Shown here: positions 7,008 through 15,933 of the stretch, one piece after another
Numbering within the stretch: the first letter of the stretch is position 1
Layout: the number at the start of each line of letters is the position of its first letter
Source: Methylobacter tundripaludum
GTDB taxonomy: Bacteria > Pseudomonadota > Gammaproteobacteria > Methylococcales > Methylomonadaceae
DNA length: 32,504 nt
Assembly: GCF_002934365.1 (NCBI RefSeq)
Contig: NZ_PTIY01000022.1
Location: 1-32,504 of the forward strand
Direction: 5' to 3'
Notes under the pieces: generated by a model
The model's database searches: none
What the model saw: only the letters and a program-made list of their open reading frames with translations
Told to the model about the DNA's origin: nothing
Position numbers and translations under genes: made by a program

Positions 7008-8341
7008 TGTATTCAAATAAACAGGTGTCGATGACGCGAACGATGGTTGTTAAAGGCGCGGATGGAGGGAAGCAAAGCGCTGAACATTATAATTTTCAAC
7101 TAGCGGGCAAGTTGGAAGCCGGTAAAGCCCAGCTGGTTAATATCCTGTCGCAATTCCCCGCCACCGCGTTATGTTTGCTTTATCGGTACGAGGCTGGCGC
7201 TTGCAATCCAGATTCGGCAGCCGATGCGGAACTGACGGCGGCTTTAGCCGGAATCAAGCACGCTTACTTACTGGCCAGCCTGTCGTTTTCAGCTAGAGGC
7301 TTCAACCGCGAGGCCGGTTTCGATGAAAAACAGTCTTTAACCGAGGCGCTACGGGCATTTCCTTTTTCGATTGACGATCTGCTGGTGCTGACTGAGCTCG
7401 TTGTCTATGCTTCGAAGGTTCGAGATGCCTGCGGCCGATTGTCCGAAAAGCATTCCGGCTTGCTTATTAAGCGCAGGGAAGTATCAAGTCGCTGCGGTAA
7501 GTTAAATCTGTCTGATATAATCGACGCCGTGCGCGGCAGTCAATTCGACGAGCATTTTCTGTTTTTGTCCGGCGACGATATGCGGCGCTATGTGGCTGAT
7601 ATGGTTGCTGCGGAACGTCTCTGGCTAAGTTCAAGGCAGGAATTGGCCGAGGCGAACTCCGGTTTGGTCATGTTCATCGCCAACCAGTACAGGAGCAGTT
7701 TTTTGGACTTTGACGACTTGGTGCAGGAAGGGCAAACAGGTTTGTTAAGGGCTATCGATAAATTCGATTACCATTTGGGTTTTCAGTTCTCAACTTATGC
7801 GGCCTATTGGATCAAACAGGCTATTTCCCGCGCGCTGTCCCGTTGCGAAAGAGTCGTGCGAGTGCCTTGCGAGCAAGTGGCGAATATCCATAAAGTACTG
7901 CGCGCCAAAAGTGAACTGCTTGCAAAAACGGGCAGGAAGCCTTCGATTAAGGAGTTGGCCGACTATTCAAAAATACCCGATGAGCAAATAAATGTTATTT
8001 TATCCATTTCGCAAACGGCGGTGCCGCTGGAAAATTTGGATGGCGATGAAGAAACATTAGCCCCGATTGATGTTTTAGAGCAGCAGGTTTTTGCTAATCC
8101 GTTTAAAAAAATAGAGCAATCGGACCTTAAAGCCTGGATAGCCAAAGCGGTTAAAACCCTTGATCCACGGGAACTAAAGGTGATTTGTTGCCACTTTGGC
8201 ATCAATACCGGTAATGAAATGACTTTGCAGGAAATTGGCGCGGAACTTAACTTAACCCGTGAACGGGTCAGGCAGATTCAAGTGATGGCGCTCAATAAAA
8301 TGAAACTCAGCTACGGTAAGCAATTAATGGGTTTTTTATGA
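7007..8341 (+). CDS. RNA polymerase sigma factor, RpoD-like (group 2)
   Basis: The protein (444 residues from the ATG at 7007; a GTG at 7004 is also possible) has sigma-70 region 2 (DFDDLVQEGQTGLLRAIDKF, then FSTYAAYWIKQAISRAL), region 3 (RVPCEQVANIHKV...GRKPSIKELADYSKI) and region 4 with its helix-turn-helix (MTLQEIGAELNLTRERVRQI). It also has a roughly 200-residue N-terminal part with traces of the RpoD region 1.2 and non-conserved domain (AGKAQLVNILSQFPATA, ALRAFPFSIDDLLVLTELV). It is shorter than RpoD and looks like a paralogue steering RNA polymerase to a subset of promoters. ftsH follows after 34 bases, probably in one operon. Confidence 0.85.
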   Translation: MYSNKQVSMTRTMVVKGADGGKQSAEHYNFQLAGKLEAGKAQLVNILSQFPATALCLLYRYEAGACNPDSAADAELTAALAGIKHAYLLASLSFSARGFNREAGFDEKQSLTEALRAFPFSIDDLLVLTELVVYASKVRDACGRLSEKHSGLLIKRREVSSRCGKLNLSDIIDAVRGSQFDEHFLFLSGDDMRRYVADMVAAERLWLSSRQELAEANSGLVMFIANQYRSSFLDFDDLVQEGQTGLLRAIDKFDYHLGFQFSTYAAYWIKQAISRALSRCERVVRVPCEQVANIHKVLRAKSELLAKTGRKPSIKELADYSKIPDEQINVILSISQTAVPLENLDGDEETLAPIDVLEQQVFANPFKKIEQSDLKAWIAKAVKTLDPRELKVICCHFGINTGNEMTLQEIGAELNLTRERVRQIQVMALNKMKLSYGKQLMGFL

Positions 8342-8375
8342 TTAACGCTTGTTAAAGCGAGACCAGGAGATACAA

Positions 8376-10313
8376 ATGAATAAGTATTTGTTCAATATTA
8401 TATTTTTTATCGTCGTGGCCGTAGGCGGGTATTTGATTTATGACCGCTTACAAACCACGCCTCCGCTACAGGATTCCCTGGCCTATTCGGATTTTATCAG
8501 CAAGGTAAAGCACGGTCAGGTTGAGCGTGTGGAAGTGTCCGGGCAAATGATCGGCGTTCGGACTTCAGACGGTCAAAACTATCAGACGTTTAATCCCGGC
8601 GACGGGCATTTAATCGACGATCTTCTGAGCAACGGCGTTCAGATAAGAACGGTGCCTCCCGAGCAGGAGACATTGTTCATGAAGATCTTCATCTCCTGGT
8701 TTCCGATGCTGTTGATGATAGTGGTCTTTATTATTTACATGCGCAGAACGCAAGGCGGCATGGGGGGCGGCGGTTTTGGCAAGAGCAAGGCCAAAATGCT
8801 AGAAGAAGACAAAATGACCGTCCACTTTAGCGACGTTGCCGGTTGCGAAGAAGCCAAAGAAGAAGTGGCCGAGCTGGTTGATTTTCTGCGCGATCCGCAA
8901 AAATTCCAGAAACTGGGCGGGCAAATTCCGCGCGGCATTTTGATGGTCGGTCCTCCGGGAACCGGTAAGACCCTGATTGCCAAAGCCATTGCCGGCGAAG
9001 CGGGGGTCAAGTTTTTTACCATTTCAGGTTCGGATTTTGTCGAAATGTTTGTCGGCGTCGGTGCGTCCAGGGTCAGGGATATGTTTGCTCAGGCCAAGGA
9101 ACACGCGCCTTGCATCATCTTTATCGACGAAATCGACGCGGTCGGCCGCCAGCGCGGCGGTCCCGGCATGGGCGGCGGCAATGACGAACGGGAACAAACC
9201 CTGAATCAATTGCTGGTGGAAATGGATGGGTTCAACGGTAACGAAGGCGTTATCGTGATCGCGGCAACCAACCGCGCTGACGTGTTGGATAAAGCCCTGC
9301 TCAGACCGGGCCGTTTCGACCGTCAAGTCAACGTCGGTCTGCCCGATGTGCGCGGACGCGAGCAAATCCTGAATGTGCATATCAAAAAAGTGCCTGCGGC
9401 TGCCGATGTCGAGTTGAAATACCTTGCCAGGGGAACGCCGGGCTTTTCTGGCGCCGATCTTGCCAATGTGGTCAATGAAGCCGCGCTGTTTGCCGCGCGC
9501 TCGAACAAACAGGAAGTCAGCATGGCCGATCTGGAAAAAGCCAAGGATAAAATCCTGATGGGCGCAGAGCGGCATACGATGGTCATGACCGAAGAGGACA
9601 AATTGCTAACCGCGTACCATGAAGCGGGGCATTGCATTGTCGGGCAAAAATCACCCGATCATGACTCCGTTTATAAAGTCAGCATCATGCCCAGAGGCAG
9701 GGCTTTGGGTATCACCATGTTCCTGCCCGACAGGGACCAGTACAGCGCCAGCAAGCGTAAGCTGGAAAGCCAGATAGCCAGCCTGTTCGGCGGCAGGATT
9801 GCGGAGCTGATGATTTACGGCGGCGACCGGGTGACCACGGGCGCATCGAATGACATTGAGCGCGCCACCGAATTGGCCCGCAACATGGTTACGCGCTGGG
9901 GTTTGTCCGACAAGCTCGGTCCGCTGGTTTACGGCGAGGAAGGCGGCCGGCCGTTTATGGGGCATCCGGGCGCACCGGGCAGTTCCGTATCCGACAATGT
10001 CGCCCATCTTATCGACGAAGAAATCCGCGCCGTGATCGACCGGAACTATCAACGCGCCGAAACCATTTTGCAGGAAAATATCGACATCCTGCACAAAATG
10101 GCCGATGCGCTGATGAAATGGGAAACCATAGACCGCTTGCAAATCGAGGATTTAATGGCCGGTAAGGATCCACGTCCGCCGGCGGAAGATAATGATGAGC
10201 AAATGAGCAAGCCTTCGGAGCCTGGCAATGACGCGCCGGGAAATGAAGCTCAGGATAAGACTGAAAAAAAAGTAGTTAACGCAACAACCAATAAACCTGC
10301 CGGACAGGTTTGA
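8376..10313 (+). CDS. ftsH: ATP-dependent zinc metalloprotease FtsH
   Basis: The 645-residue inner-membrane AAA+ protease degrades misassembled membrane proteins and some regulators, including heat-shock sigma factors in E. coli. Membrane segments lie at about residues 4-22 and 105-123. Walker A is GPPGTGKT (192-199), Walker B ends [11 protein letters not shown], the second region of homology is [18 protein letters not shown], and the zinc site is HEAGH (415-419). I start at the ATG at 8376 because AGGAGA lies 6 bases before it; an upstream frame extension lacks such a site. The tail (about 40 residues) is acidic and low complexity. The strong hairpin at 10350-10387 closes the transcript. Confidence 0.96.
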   Translation: MNKYLFNIIFFIVVAVGGYLIYDRLQTTPPLQDSLAYSDFISKVKHGQVERVEVSGQMIGVRTSDGQNYQTFNPGDGHLIDDLLSNGVQIRTVPPEQETLFMKIFISWFPMLLMIVVFIIYMRRTQGGMGGGGFGKSKAKMLEEDKMTVHFSDVAGCEEAKEEVAELVDFLRDPQKFQKLGGQIPRGILMVGPPGTGKTLIAKAIAGEAGVKFFTISGSDFVEMFVGVGASRVRDMFAQAKEHAPCIIFIDEIDAVGRQRGGPGMGGGNDEREQTLNQLLVEMDGFNGNEGVIVIAATNRADVLDKALLRPGRFDRQVNVGLPDVRGREQILNVHIKKVPAAADVELKYLARGTPGFSGADLANVVNEAALFAARSNKQEVSMADLEKAKDKILMGAERHTMVMTEEDKLLTAYHEAGHCIVGQKSPDHDSVYKVSIMPRGRALGITMFLPDRDQYSASKRKLESQIASLFGGRIAELMIYGGDRVTTGASNDIERATELARNMVTRWGLSDKLGPLVYGEEGGRPFMGHPGAPGSSVSDNVAHLIDEEIRAVIDRNYQRAETILQENIDILHKMADALMKWETIDRLQIEDLMAGKDPRPPAEDNDEQMSKPSEPGNDAPGNEAQDKTEKKVVNATTNKPAGQV

Positions 10314-10349
10314 AGTCAGAGTTAAAGTATAACGAAACATGGAATTGCA

Positions 10350-10387
10350 ATAACAATAACGCCGCTTTTTAGCGGCGTTATTGTTAT
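10350..10387. terminator. Intrinsic terminator after ftsH
   Basis: A 16 bp perfect stem (ATAACAATAACGCCGC, loop TTTTTA, and its complement) lies 37 bases after the ftsH stop. The right arm is T-rich and runs into ATTTG, so termination on the plus strand is plausible. Confidence 0.8.
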
Positions 10388-10430
10388 ATTTGCTGTTCAG
10401 CTATATTGTAAAACTTAGCATTCAAACCCA

Positions 10431-10691
10431 ATGGTTAAGAAGAAAATGATTGATTCGTTAGCAAAATTATCTGTCTTGCTCGTTATATTTTCTATAGGGT
10501 TGTCGTCTTGCGCCGAGTTTAAAGAGGCGGGAAGAACAATAGGCCATACGACCCGCAATGTCACTAGGGAAATTGGGCATGGCACCAGGGATGTTGTCAG
10601 AGAAATCGGGCATGGTACGAAACGTGTGGTTAACTCCATTGGGGAGGAAGCTACAGATGGGGCAAAGCCGCCGGCCGATGACGAGCAATGA
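10431..10691 (+). CDS. Small entericidin-like lipoprotein with tandem 11-residue repeats
   Basis: The 86-residue protein has a lysine start (MVKKKM), a hydrophobic signal (LAKLSVLLVIFSIG) and a lipobox LSSC, so it should be lipidated. The mature part holds three near-identical 11-residue units, IGHTTRNVTRE, IGHGTRDVVRE and IGHGTKRVVNS, which could form an amphipathic helix, and then an acidic tail. The layout recalls entericidins, but the repeats are longer and the function is open. An internal ATG at 10446, preceded by AAGAAG, would shorten the signal peptide and is equally plausible. It is a single gene between the ftsH terminator and the reductase gene. Confidence 0.7.
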   Translation: MVKKKMIDSLAKLSVLLVIFSIGLSSCAEFKEAGRTIGHTTRNVTREIGHGTRDVVREIGHGTKRVVNSIGEEATDGAKPPADDEQ

Positions 10692-10809
10692 GTTACGGAT
10701 TTTTTAAATAGCCCGGTTGGATGGGCTGACGTTTGACCCCAGCAAAATTCGGTATTGTGCATAGCCGTTGAATTTTGGAAACCCACATTTATCCTAATAG
10801 GAGTGCATC

Positions 10810-11898
10810 ATGACAGTGGTAACCCGCGATAAAAACAACCTGTTTTCTCCGATATTATTCGGTGATTTGGCCTTAGCCAACCGGATAATCATGGCGCCGT
10901 TGACGCGCAACCGGGCGGGCGATGGCAATGTGCCTCAGGACATGAATGTAGAGTATTACCGGCAGCGCGCCGGTGCCGGTTTGATTATCAGCGAAGGCAG
11001 TCAAATATCGCCCGGCGGCGTCGGCTATCCGCGAACTCCCGGCATCCATTCCGAAGCGCAGGTTAAAGGCTGGAAGCGCGTGACCGATGCGGTTCATAAC
11101 GAAGGCGGGCGGATTTTTATCCAGCTCTGGCATACCGGCAGAATCTCCCACTCATCGTTGCAGCCCGATCATCGGCTGCCGGTTGCGCCGTCCGCGCTGA
11201 AAGCCGCCGGTCAGGCTGTGACCTATGAAGGCATGCAGGATTTTGAAACGCCTCATGCGCTGACTCTCGATGAGTTGCCCGGCATCGTCGCCGATTATGC
11301 AAGCGCCGCGCAAAATGCCAAAGCGGCCGGTTTCGATGGCGTGGAGATTCATGCCGCCAACGGTTATCTGCTGGACCAGTTTTTAAGAGACGGAACCAAC
11401 CGGCGGGAAGATAGCTACGGCGGCGATATTGCCAAGCGGATGCGTTTGCTGGTTGACGTGGTTGACGCCGTCGCCGCCGTCTGGGGAGACCATCGGGTTG
11501 GGGTACGGCTGTCGCCGGAAAACAGCTTTAACGATATTAAAGACAGCCGGCCGCAGCAGACGTTTAACGCCGTCGCCAGGAAATTATCGGAGTATCCGTT
11601 GGCTTATCTTCATGTGTTGGAAGGCGACATGTTGACCGGTGAGCGGCATGTGGACTATCTGGCGTTAAGAAACTGTTTTTCCGGTCTTTACATGGCTAAT
11701 AACGGCTATGACCTGGAGCGCGGCAATAGCGCGATTGAACAGGGCCATGCCGACATGGTGGCATTTGGTAAGCTGTTTATCGCTAACCCGGATTTGCCGG
11801 TGCGGTTTGCTAAAAAACTGCCGCTGAATACGCCGGATCAGGCGACTTTTTATGGCGGGGATGAGAAGGGTTATACCGATTATTCGAAGTATATTTAG
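10810..11898 (+). CDS. Old yellow enzyme family FMN-dependent ene-reductase (NemA-like)
   Basis: The 362-residue flavoprotein should reduce activated C=C bonds or nitro compounds with NAD(P)H. Family signatures are NRIIMAPLTRNRA at the N-terminus, IQLWHTGRISH, the ligand-binding pair in FDGVEIHAANGYLLDQFL (H-x-x-N), RREDSYGG and MVAFGKLFIANPDLP at the FMN phosphate end. Length is normal. AGGAG precedes the ATG at the right distance. It stands alone, with palindromic repeats after it. Confidence 0.93.
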   Translation: MTVVTRDKNNLFSPILFGDLALANRIIMAPLTRNRAGDGNVPQDMNVEYYRQRAGAGLIISEGSQISPGGVGYPRTPGIHSEAQVKGWKRVTDAVHNEGGRIFIQLWHTGRISHSSLQPDHRLPVAPSALKAAGQAVTYEGMQDFETPHALTLDELPGIVADYASAAQNAKAAGFDGVEIHAANGYLLDQFLRDGTNRREDSYGGDIAKRMRLLVDVVDAVAAVWGDHRVGVRLSPENSFNDIKDSRPQQTFNAVARKLSEYPLAYLHVLEGDMLTGERHVDYLALRNCFSGLYMANNGYDLERGNSAIEQGHADMVAFGKLFIANPDLPVRFAKKLPLNTPDQATFYGGDEKGYTDYSKYI

Positions 11899-12024
11899 CT
11901 TTTTCTCGTTCCCACTATTTTACTCGGCGTAGCGCGCCTGTACTGCATTCCCACGCAGCGCGTGGGAATGAGAAAAAGAACACCACGAAGTTTTTTAGTT
12001 GTTTTTCCTTCGTGCCTTCGTGGT
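11899..12024. repeat. Cluster of palindromes between convergent genes
   Basis: An outer pair with one mismatch (11899-11915 with 11962-11978) reads CTTTTTCTCGTTCCCAC and its complement. An inner perfect hairpin is CATTCCCACGC, loop AGC, GCGTGGGAATG (11946-11970). A third stem is ACCACGAAG (11982-11990) with CTTCGTGGT (12016-12024). The gap separates convergent genes, so termination is a likely effect. The CGTTCCCAC element looks like a dispersed repeat. Confidence 0.6.
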
Positions 12025-12029
12025 AAAAA

Positions 12030-12872
12030 TTAACCACCCCGTGCGGCGATTAACTCCAGATAGCCGTCTTTATAGCTCGGATATTCAAACTGATACCCCA
12101 ATGCCTTTAACCTGGTGTTGTTGCAGCGTTTGTTCATCCCTGCATCAGCATCGACTGCCTTAATAACCGGCGGCGGGCAATGCAATCGTTCCGCCAGCCA
12201 GCTTACCACTTCCCACGTCGGCGCCGGATCGTCATCACTGGCAAGATAACATTGTGCCAATGTTTCGCCCGCTAAACACTGTTCCAGCAAAAAAGCCAAA
12301 ACGCCGACGCAGTCCCGTTGATGTATCCGGTTGGTGAAATAAGGCGGGGTTTGCTGTATGGCCGGTGTTTGCATCGCTTGTCTTAACAGGTATTCCCGTC
12401 CCGGCCCGTAAATGCCGGAAAAACGCACCACGACATTAGCCGGGTTTGACGCGATCAATCCTTGTTCGGCCTGCCGGATCAAACGGCTGGTGATATTGCC
12501 CGGCTCTGCCGGTGAATCTTCGTCCACCCATTCGCCTTGATTCTGCCCGTAGACGCTGGTCGATGAAACCATTGTCCAGTGCGTTTCCGGGAGCCGGTCG
12601 AGCAGATTGTCCAGGCCGGTTTGATACACAGCGCGATAGCTTTGTTCATTACGCCCGTCAGGCGAAACTATAAAAAACGCCTGGGCAAAGTCGGCGTCCA
12701 AACCAGCCAGATTGGCGGCGGAACTTATATCGGCAGCGACATAGTGGACAGAACCGGAAGCCGATAGCGGCGGCTTACGTTTTAGTCCGGTGACATCGTG
12801 GCCTTTAGCCGATAAGACAGCGGCAAGCTCCGAACCTATCGCACCGCAGCCGACAATTAATATTTTCGACAT
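12030..12872 (-). CDS. NAD(P)-binding extended-SDR protein, YeeZ-like
   Basis: The 280-residue protein has the Rossmann motif GCGAIGSEL near its start (ILIVGCGAIGSELAAVLSAK) and MVSSTSVYGQNQGEWVDEDS, which resembles the catalytic Ser and Tyr region of NAD-dependent epimerases. VVVRFSGIYGPGR is the next family block. The usual YxxxK is not clear (SRLIRQAEQ stands at that place), so activity is uncertain. It follows the YbgA-like gene on the same strand after only 2 bases, which suggests one operon. Confidence 0.8.
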   Translation of the reverse strand: MSKILIVGCGAIGSELAAVLSAKGHDVTGLKRKPPLSASGSVHYVAADISSAANLAGLDADFAQAFFIVSPDGRNEQSYRAVYQTGLDNLLDRLPETHWTMVSSTSVYGQNQGEWVDEDSPAEPGNITSRLIRQAEQGLIASNPANVVVRFSGIYGPGREYLLRQAMQTPAIQQTPPYFTNRIHQRDCVGVLAFLLEQCLAGETLAQCYLASDDDPAPTWEVVSWLAERLHCPPPVIKAVDADAGMNKRCNNTRLKALGYQFEYPSYKDGYLELIAARGG

Positions 12873-12874
12873 GG

Positions 12875-13810
12875 TTACAGTTGATTGATCAGTTGCAGTT
12901 CCTGCGGATAAGGCGACATGTAGTAGGACTCTTCTATATACGGATCGGGACTTTTGCGGAAATGATGATTAAGCAGCGTTAATGGTACTATCAGCGGGAC
13001 ATAGCCATTGCGATAACGCTCAATTACTTCGCAAAGCTCGGCTTTGTCATCGGCGCTTAAGTCCTTTTTTAAATAGCCCTGAATGTGCTGCAAGACATTG
13101 ACGTGATTTTTGCGGCTGGCCACTTTTTTAAGCGCAGTCATCAGCTGCAAAATATACTGCTCTGCAACTTGCGCAAGGTTGGCTTTAGTGACGCCCGCCA
13201 ACAGTTGCCCCAGATCCCGGTAGTCTTCATGACTCATGATGATCAGTTTATGGCGTGCATGAAACTTCGTCAGGCCGCTCGGCGTAAGCCCATCCGCCAG
13301 CATTGTTTTCCAGCGGTAGAGCACGTAAACGCGCTGGATGAAGTTCTCGCGCAGGCCCGGGTCGCCAAGCCTGCCTTCTTCCTCGACCGGCAACAGCGGA
13401 TTCAGACGCATCATTTCCCGGGCGTAAATGCCGACGCCGTCTTTATGCGGTTGAGCGCCCACATAAACCTTCACCCGTTCCATGCCGCAGCTGGGAGAAT
13501 CCTTTTTTAAAATATAACCGCACAAGTCGGCGTGTAAATCTTTTTGGTATTCGGCATGACTGCGCAAGCGGTCAGTGACATCCATTTCAGGGTCTTTAAT
13601 GCCCACACAGCGCACCGTGTTATCAATTTTTACCAGATGAATGGTTGGGCGCGGCGTGCCCAGGCCAATTTCCACTTCCGGGCAAAAAGCTTGAAAATCA
13701 AAATATTCGCTCAGAGTGCCGGTGATATAAGAATCCCGTTTGTGCCCTCCATCAAAGCGGACATTCTGACCCAATAAACAGCCACTGATACCGATAGGGA
13801 TTTTTTTCAT
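12875..13810 (-). CDS. YbgA-like DUF523-DUF1722 fusion protein
   Basis: The 311-residue protein has an N-terminal DUF523 domain with three cysteine blocks (GISGCLLGQNVRFDGG, QAFCPEVEIGLGTPRP, ILKKDSPSCGMERVKVY) and a C-terminal DUF1722 domain from about residue 190 (TKFHARHKLIIMSHEDYRDL). Such proteins are often encoded beside photolyase genes, as ybgA is beside phr in E. coli, and phrB is only 0.7 kb away here on the other strand. The biochemical role is not established. The cysteines suggest a metal or Fe-S site, which is an inference. Confidence 0.88.
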   Translation of the reverse strand: MKKIPIGISGCLLGQNVRFDGGHKRDSYITGTLSEYFDFQAFCPEVEIGLGTPRPTIHLVKIDNTVRCVGIKDPEMDVTDRLRSHAEYQKDLHADLCGYILKKDSPSCGMERVKVYVGAQPHKDGVGIYAREMMRLNPLLPVEEEGRLGDPGLRENFIQRVYVLYRWKTMLADGLTPSGLTKFHARHKLIIMSHEDYRDLGQLLAGVTKANLAQVAEQYILQLMTALKKVASRKNHVNVLQHIQGYLKKDLSADDKAELCEVIERYRNGYVPLIVPLTLLNHHFRKSPDPYIEESYYMSPYPQELQLINQL

Positions 13811-13951
13811 AGAGTTTTGATGCTTGGTAGGTGTAAGATTTTTTACTTTAGCACTAAAACTTTACGGTGTGGATGGTTTTTGTATTGCTGGCATTTGCGC
13901 CGGATTGGTGAGATGCTTTTATTGCGGCGATCTTTTTCAGGAAGCACACTG

Positions 13952-14380
13952 ATGAAACTTACAACCCTTCTTTATATTATCGTTATGACATTAAGCACAA
14001 TCTCTCAGGCATCGGAAAAAAAATTAGCACCCTGTCCAAGCAGCCCCAACTGCGTTTCCAGCCAAGCGGCAGACGAAGGCCATTTCATTGCGCCGTTTAA
14101 AATTACCGGCAATGTTGAGGAGGCCTGGGCGGAGTTGAAAAAAGCGCTGACCGGCCAAAGCCGCACCGTGATTACCAGCGAAACCGGCGGCACGCTTCAT
14201 GCCGAGGCGACCAGCCTGGTGTTTCGTTTTGTCGATGACATAGACGCGATACTGGATGCGGAGGCCGGGTTAATCCATATCCGTTCCGCATCGCGCGTCG
14301 GTTACGGCGATTTCGGGGTTAACCGCAAGCGGGTGGAAATGCTCCGCGCGCAGCTGCAACAGGCGCATGTTGTTGAGTAA
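13952..14380 (+). CDS. DUF1499 family exported protein
   Basis: I start at the ATG at 13952 because AGGAAG lies 7 bases before it and the result opens with a signal peptide (MKLTTLLYIIVMTLSTISQA). The 142-residue protein then has the DUF1499 blocks CPSSPNCVSSQA, AWAELKKAL, LHAEATSLVFRFVDDIDA and IRSASRVGYGDFGVNRKRVE. An upstream ATG at 13817 would add 45 residues unlike the family. It is probably periplasmic, of unknown function, and often found near photolyase-type genes. It has the same orientation as phrB after a 147-base gap that holds a repeat. Confidence 0.85.
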   Translation: MKLTTLLYIIVMTLSTISQASEKKLAPCPSSPNCVSSQAADEGHFIAPFKITGNVEEAWAELKKALTGQSRTVITSETGGTLHAEATSLVFRFVDDIDAILDAEAGLIHIRSASRVGYGDFGVNRKRVEMLRAQLQQAHVVE

Positions 14381-14418
14381 AGGTTCAACCCAGAAAGCAG
14401 CGTTGAGATTTCAAAATC

Positions 14419-14458
14419 CCGTTCGCCCTGAGCATGTCGAAGGGCTTAGCACGAACGG
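14419..14458. repeat. Dispersed 40 bp palindromic repeat
   Basis: It starts CCGTTCGCCCTGAGC, has TGTCGAAGGGC in the middle and ends CGAACGG. Read on the other strand it matches 28860-28899 (between mmoZ and mmoD) at 37 of 40 positions, so both are copies of one element. Confidence 0.8.
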
Positions 14459-14527
14459 TTTGGGTTCAAAAATAGGACTAAAAATGTCCGTTCAATATCT
14501 TTTGCGCGGTTATTAAAAAAGGTTTCG

Positions 14528-15889
14528 ATGACCAGCTACTCGACTTCATTATTCATTTTCCGCCGCGACCTGCGTCTGCATGACAATACTGCGTTGCATG
14601 AAGCCTTGAGGCTTTCGCAGCAGGTGATTCCCTGCTTTATTTTCGACCCGAGACAGATTGAGCCCCATCCTTACCAGAGCCAGCCGGGCTTGCAATTTAT
14701 GTTGCAGTCTATTGACGATCTCCAGCAGCAATTGCAAACGGCAGGCGGCAAACTCGCGCTTTATCATGCGCCGCCTGAGCAGGCCATAAAGCAGCTGGCC
14801 GAACAGCATCACATAGAAGCCGTGTTTATCAATCGCGATTACACGCCGTTCAGCCGGCGGCGCGACGACGAGTTGGACGCTGTTTGCAACCGGCTGGGCA
14901 TTGCGCTGCATATACTCCCCGACCTTCTGCTTAATGAGCCGGAGCAAGCCGTGAAAAGCGATAAAACCGCCTATAAAGTGTTCACGGCGTTTTATAACAA
15001 TGCCAGACAGTTTCCGGTTACGCTGCCGCAGGCTTTGCCGGAACAAAGTTTTTTAACTGCGGCGTCTGAATTGACCATCGAGCAGCTAGGTTTATCGACA
15101 GCAGAATCGTCAATCAAAGGCGGCCGCAAGCAGGCGCTGGCGATACTGGAACGGCTCGGCGACTGTGCCGATTACCAAAACACCCGAGATTTTCCGGCGC
15201 TGGATGCGACCAGCAAACTTTCCGCGCATCTAAAGTTCGGCACCTGTTCGGTGCGGGAGGTTTATTATGCGGTTATTGAACGATTAGGCAGCGAACATCC
15301 GCTGATCAGGCAATTGTACTGGCGCGATTTTTTCACCCATATCGCCTACCACTTTCCGCAGGTGTTCGGACGGGCTTTTGTGGAAAGGTTTGCCGATCTG
15401 CATTGGGATAACAACCCCGATCATTTCCAGGCCTGGTGCGATGGCAAAACCGGCTTTCCGATCGTGGATGCCGGGATGCGCGAGTTGAACGCCACCGGTT
15501 TTATGCATAACCGGGTGCGGATGATTGTCGCCTCATTTCTGGTCAAAGACCTGCATATCGACTGGCGTTGGGGCGAGCGCTACTTTGCCCGGCATCTGGT
15601 CGATTACGATCCCTGCGTCAATAACGGTAACTGGCAATGGGCCGCCTCAACCGGCTGCGATGCGCAGCCTTATTTCAGGATTTTCAATCCCTGGCTACAG
15701 CAGCTGAAATTTGACCCGGACTGCCGGTACATTTATCGCTGGCTGCCGGAGCTGCAAGCCTTTCCGCCCAAGATCATTCATCAATGGGACAAAAAACACA
15801 GCGTATGCGGTTACCCGGCGCCGATTATCGATCATGGCCGCGAGAGCCAACTAGCCAAGGCCCGGTTTAAGGAAATGATCAATAAGTAG
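14528..15889 (+). CDS. phrB: Deoxyribodipyrimidine photolyase (class I CPD photolyase)
   Basis: The 453-residue light-dependent repair enzyme splits cyclobutane pyrimidine dimers using FADH- and an antenna pigment. The N-terminal alpha/beta domain opens FIFRRDLRLHDNTAL. The C-terminal FAD domain has KLSAHLKFGTCSVREVYY, LYWRDFFTHIAYHFP, FPIVDAGMRELNATGFMHNR and WQWAASTGCDAQPYFRIFNP, including the Trp and Asn residues around FAD. Length is normal for class I. AAGG precedes the ATG. YbgA-like and DUF1499 genes nearby fit the usual neighbourhood. Confidence 0.95.
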   Translation: MTSYSTSLFIFRRDLRLHDNTALHEALRLSQQVIPCFIFDPRQIEPHPYQSQPGLQFMLQSIDDLQQQLQTAGGKLALYHAPPEQAIKQLAEQHHIEAVFINRDYTPFSRRRDDELDAVCNRLGIALHILPDLLLNEPEQAVKSDKTAYKVFTAFYNNARQFPVTLPQALPEQSFLTAASELTIEQLGLSTAESSIKGGRKQALAILERLGDCADYQNTRDFPALDATSKLSAHLKFGTCSVREVYYAVIERLGSEHPLIRQLYWRDFFTHIAYHFPQVFGRAFVERFADLHWDNNPDHFQAWCDGKTGFPIVDAGMRELNATGFMHNRVRMIVASFLVKDLHIDWRWGERYFARHLVDYDPCVNNGNWQWAASTGCDAQPYFRIFNPWLQQLKFDPDCRYIYRWLPELQAFPPKIIHQWDKKHSVCGYPAPIIDHGRESQLAKARFKEMINK

Positions 15890-15933
15890 CGTTGGAGTCC
15901 AAAGCTTGCTTTGGCCGGTCAAAGTCGGCTTGG

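Noticed and set aside
5997-7016. A 339-codon minus-strand frame extending bpt upstream
   Set aside because: Only residues from MASIPLLITAPHPCSYL onward match the family. The upstream extension overlaps the sigma-gene promoter region and does not look like protein.
8349-8378. An earlier start for ftsH adding nine residues
   Set aside because: AGGAGA is correctly placed for the ATG at 8376, and FtsH proteins begin with a short segment before the first membrane helix.
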